DNA from: Syntrophomonas sp. UBA1376
Lineage (GTDB): Bacteria; Bacillota; Syntrophomonadia; Syntrophomonadales; Syntrophomonadaceae
Length of the DNA: 62,470 nucleotides
Reading direction: 5' to 3'
NCBI GenBank assembly: GCA_002305535.1
Contig: DBRE01000028.1
Coordinates: 1-62,470, forward strand
Shown in pieces: positions 60,400 to 62,470 of the stretch. The position numbers and the translations under genes are program-made. How positions within the stretch are numbered: position 1 is the stretch's first letter; each line of letters begins with the position of its first letter. The notes below the pieces were generated by a model that made no database searches, was not told the DNA's origin, and saw nothing but the letters and a program-made list of their open reading frames with translations.

Positions 60400-61716
60400 T
60401 TATTCGTTCCTCAGTCGTTCCGGAACCATGTCGTTGCGTATGATATCGGCGTAGGTTTCGCGTTTTAATATGAGATCGGCTGAACCCTGGTTTACTAATA
60501 CCATAGCGGGGCGCGGCAGACGATTATAATTGCTGGACATAGCATAGTTGTATGCACCGGTGGCAAAAACAGCTAGAATATCACCTGGTTCCACCTGAGG
60601 CAGTTCGATGTCCCAGATCAACATATCGCCTGATTCACAGCATTTTCCAGCCACTGATACTATCTCAGCAGGTGGCTGATCAGCTTTGTTGGCCAAAAGC
60701 GCACTGTACTCGGCATTATAGAGAGCAAGACGGATATTATCAGCCATACCTCCATCCACTGCCACATATTTACGTACTCCAGTTACTTCCTTAAAAGAAC
60801 CCACCGTATACAAAGTGATGCCGGCTGGACCCGATATAGCTCGACCTGGTTCTATAATGACCCGCGGCACCCTTAGTCCATAGAGACGGGCTTTTTCCTG
60901 AACCGTAGTCATTACCGCTTCAGCCCATTCTTCCGGATAAGTAGGCTTATCTCCTTCGGCATAATATATGCCAAATCCGCCCCCTATATCGAGATCAGCC
61001 ATTTCATGGCCAGTCTTTTCTTGGATCTGGGCGGTAAACTCCATCATCAAATTGGTAGCATGGCGGAATGAATCCATGTCAAAAATCTGTGAGCCAATAT
61101 GACAATGCAAACCGGTCAAATTCAAGTTAGGGCTGTTAAGAGCTGCCCCAACTCCCTCCAGAGCCTGTCCATCCGGCAGTGTGAATCCAAACTTGGTATC
61201 AATTTGCCCCGTCTGAATATACTCGTGGGTGTGCGCTTCCACTCCCGGGGTTACCCGCAGCATAATGTCTGCTCTGCATCTCATCTCTCCAGCAATGCTA
61301 TTAAGCAAATCCAGTTCGTGGAAGTTGTCAACTACAATGCGTCCTACACCCACCTGGAGAGCCATGCGGATCTCTTCCTGATCTTTGTTATTACCGTGAA
61401 ATATTATTCTTTCCGGCGGAAACTCTGCTTGCAAAGCGGTATACAGTTCTCCCCCGGACACCACATCCAGTCCCAGGCCCTCTTGGGCTACTATCTTACA
61501 TATGGCTACATTACTGAGTGACTTGCCGGCATAAGCTACCAGGACATCACCCCAGCTACTGAAGGCTTCTTTGAAGCGGCGGCAGTTACGGCGGAATCCT
61601 TCTTCATCGATCACCCACAAAGGTGTACCAAATTTTTCCACCAGTTGCAGGGCATCAATACCGCCTATTTCCAAATGACCCTGGGTATTTATTTGCATGG
61701 TTCCAGTCAGGAACAT
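60400..61716 (-). CDS. lysA: Diaminopimelate decarboxylase
   Basis: LysA makes L-lysine from meso-diaminopimelate, with PLP on K65 (A-Y-A-G-K-S). The 438-residue protein has G-S-Q-I-F and G-G-G-F-G-I-Y, and the C-terminal C-C-E-S-G-D catalytic block. It starts at ATG 61716 after GGGGGG. Confidence 0.96.
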   Translation of the reverse strand: MFLTGTMQINTQGHLEIGGIDALQLVEKFGTPLWVIDEEGFRRNCRRFKEAFSSWGDVLVAYAGKSLSNVAICKIVAQEGLGLDVVSGGELYTALQAEFPPERIIFHGNNKDQEEIRMALQVGVGRIVVDNFHELDLLNSIAGEMRCRADIMLRVTPGVEAHTHEYIQTGQIDTKFGFTLPDGQALEGVGAALNSPNLNLTGLHCHIGSQIFDMDSFRHATNLMMEFTAQIQEKTGHEMADLDIGGGFGIYYAEGDKPTYPEEWAEAVMTTVQEKARLYGLRVPRVIIEPGRAISGPAGITLYTVGSFKEVTGVRKYVAVDGGMADNIRLALYNAEYSALLANKADQPPAEIVSVAGKCCESGDMLIWDIELPQVEPGDILAVFATGAYNYAMSSNYNRLPRPAMVLVNQGSADLILKRETYADIIRNDMVPERLRNE

Positions 61717-61848
61717 ATCTGTTCATCCCCCCAAAAGTGATAAATCCTGGTCATTGTAACATTTGCTTTTCGCAAGCGTCAATGATCGTCAAACAGATAT
61801 ACACTATACATTTTCATAATATGGTCAGCAATCGACTGCAGTTACATC

Positions 61849-61876
61849 AAAAAAGCCGGGCAACAGTATGCCCGGT
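61849..61876 (-). terminator. Terminator of the LapA-like gene
   Basis: On the minus strand ACCGGGCA-TACTGT-TGCCCGGC is followed by T residues. The sequence just before it, TCGACTTTTCCGACACC, recurs before the terminator at 62425-62450. Confidence 0.88.
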
Positions 61877-61907
61877 TCAAGGTGTCGGAAAAGTCGATTA
61901 TCCCTAA

Positions 61908-62342
61908 TTAATCCTGGGATTCAGCAGGTTGTTCTGGGATTTCTCCCGTATTTATCGGAGGTGGGTCAGCTGTCTGGCTCTCGTTTTCCACCCGGGAATT
62001 TTTCTTACGTACCATACTTGATAGTGAACTCAAGGGATTTGTCTTTTTGGTTTCGCCAGCCGAAGATGTTTCTGTTTTTCTTAAATTGGCTAACTCCTTT
62101 TCCAGGCGACGGTTCGTGTTCATGAGTTCTTTGACTTGCTTAGCCACCTTGAAATAGCGAATAGAGTCCAGTAAAAAGGCCATCAGGGCTCCAACCAAAG
62201 CAGCTACCAAGGCGACCACTGCCAAAGAGACTTGGGGAGAGACCCAGTTTATAAAGTGCACAGTTACTAAGGAAGTATTCTGAAACACAAACACAGCAAT
62301 GCCAGTAGCAAATATGAGCGCACCTAACAAATATGCAACCAT
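61908..62342 (-). CDS. LapA family membrane protein
   Basis: A 144-residue protein with two hydrophobic spans (about 2-20 and 40-60), the LapA (DUF1049) fold with F-V-F-Q-N near 18-22, a short coiled coil and a polar tail. Its function is unknown in Firmicutes. Confidence 0.85.
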   Translation of the reverse strand: MVAYLLGALIFATGIAVFVFQNTSLVTVHFINWVSPQVSLAVVALVAALVGALMAFLLDSIRYFKVAKQVKELMNTNRRLEKELANLRKTETSSAGETKKTNPLSSLSSMVRKKNSRVENESQTADPPPINTGEIPEQPAESQD

Positions 62343-62424
62343 AAACCAATACTACCTCTTCTCTATTGATAAGTGTCTCTGGTCTTATATTAAGGAAGAT
62401 GATGAGACTTGTCCATATTGATAT

Positions 62425-62450
62425 AAAAAGGCCCACCCTTGGGCAGGCCT
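62425..62450 (-). terminator. Terminator of an upstream gene outside the window
   Basis: On the minus strand GCCC-AAGGGT-GGGC with flanking AGGCCT is followed by C and five T residues. It probably ends a gene beyond the right edge. Confidence 0.7.
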
Positions 62451-62470
62451 CAGGGTGTCGAAAAAGTCGA

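Noticed and set aside
1..62470. CRISPR arrays, tRNA or rRNA genes, transposases, prophage
   Set aside because: None was recognised on either strand; the spaced repeats found are too few and too far apart for CRISPR.

Overview
The window looks like a chromosomal segment of an endospore-forming, strictly anaerobic Firmicute, most like the Syntrophomonadaceae (Syntrophomonas-type syntrophic fatty-acid oxidisers). This is inferred from gene content: sporulation genes (spoIVA, spoIIP, spmA/spmB, gerW/ytfJ, YIEGIA and its capping subunit), an IspH-S1 fusion typical of Clostridia, formate-tetrahydrofolate ligase, an acyl-CoA synthetase and an acetyl-CoA-type CoA-transferase. AGGAGG-type ribosome sites and frequent GTG/TTG starts fit. 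Almost everything is on the minus strand. No rRNA, tRNA, CRISPR array, prophage or transposase gene was recognised.

Layout: 1-2.7 kb, an acyl-CoA synthetase (cut by the window edge) and an OFA-type MFS transporter. 3.2-5.7 kb, an S-layer-anchored phosphodiester glycosidase. 6.2-11.4 kb, an unusual five-gene operon: RuBisCO-like protein, TIM-barrel PEP-hydrolase-like protein, ComB-like phosphatase, Tm-1-like UPF0261 protein and a second TIM-barrel protein. 11.7-21.5 kb, spore and envelope genes: spoIVA, gpsA, plsY, der, a DUF512 radical-SAM protein, two DUF3189 proteins, YIEGIA plus capping subunit, spoIIP, DUF1614. 21.8-30.9 kb, isoprenoid, lipid and aromatic metabolism: fni, mobA, fmdB-like, ispH-S1, plsC, cmk, aroA, tyrA, aroF. 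31.2-36.6 kb, a small membrane protein and a complete branched-chain amino-acid ABC transporter. 36.7-47 kb, a second DAHP synthase, CoA-transferase, a PII-like protein with a split DUF1538 pair, an amidase, yjbQ, aroH, a HutP-like protein, larB/larE and an HDOD protein. 47.2-52.2 kb, cobO, rluB, folE, fhs, ftcD. 52.6-60 kb, spmA/B, gerW, DUF2953, DUF1992, scpA/B, an M50 protease and a DHH-CBS-CCA fusion. 60.4-62.3 kb, lysA and a LapA-type protein.

The genes suggest amino-acid uptake and aromatic amino-acid synthesis (two DAHP synthases, AroA, TyrA, AroH), one-carbon metabolism (Fhs, FtcD, FolE), MEP-pathway end steps (IspH, Fni), and a spore programme spread over three clusters. The most likely undescribed system is the RuBisCO-like/Tm-1-like operon at 6.2-11.4 kb. 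Its RuBisCO-like protein keeps the metal-binding Lys-Asp-Glu triad but has lost the second Lys of the K-P-K motif, and the two halves of a plant-type Tm-1 protein occur there as separate genes, the TIM-barrel half twice. Other points of interest are UAG-rich leaders ending in terminators ahead of aroF and the MFS gene, a probable AUU start codon in fni, and a dispersed hairpin repeat with four copies in the window.
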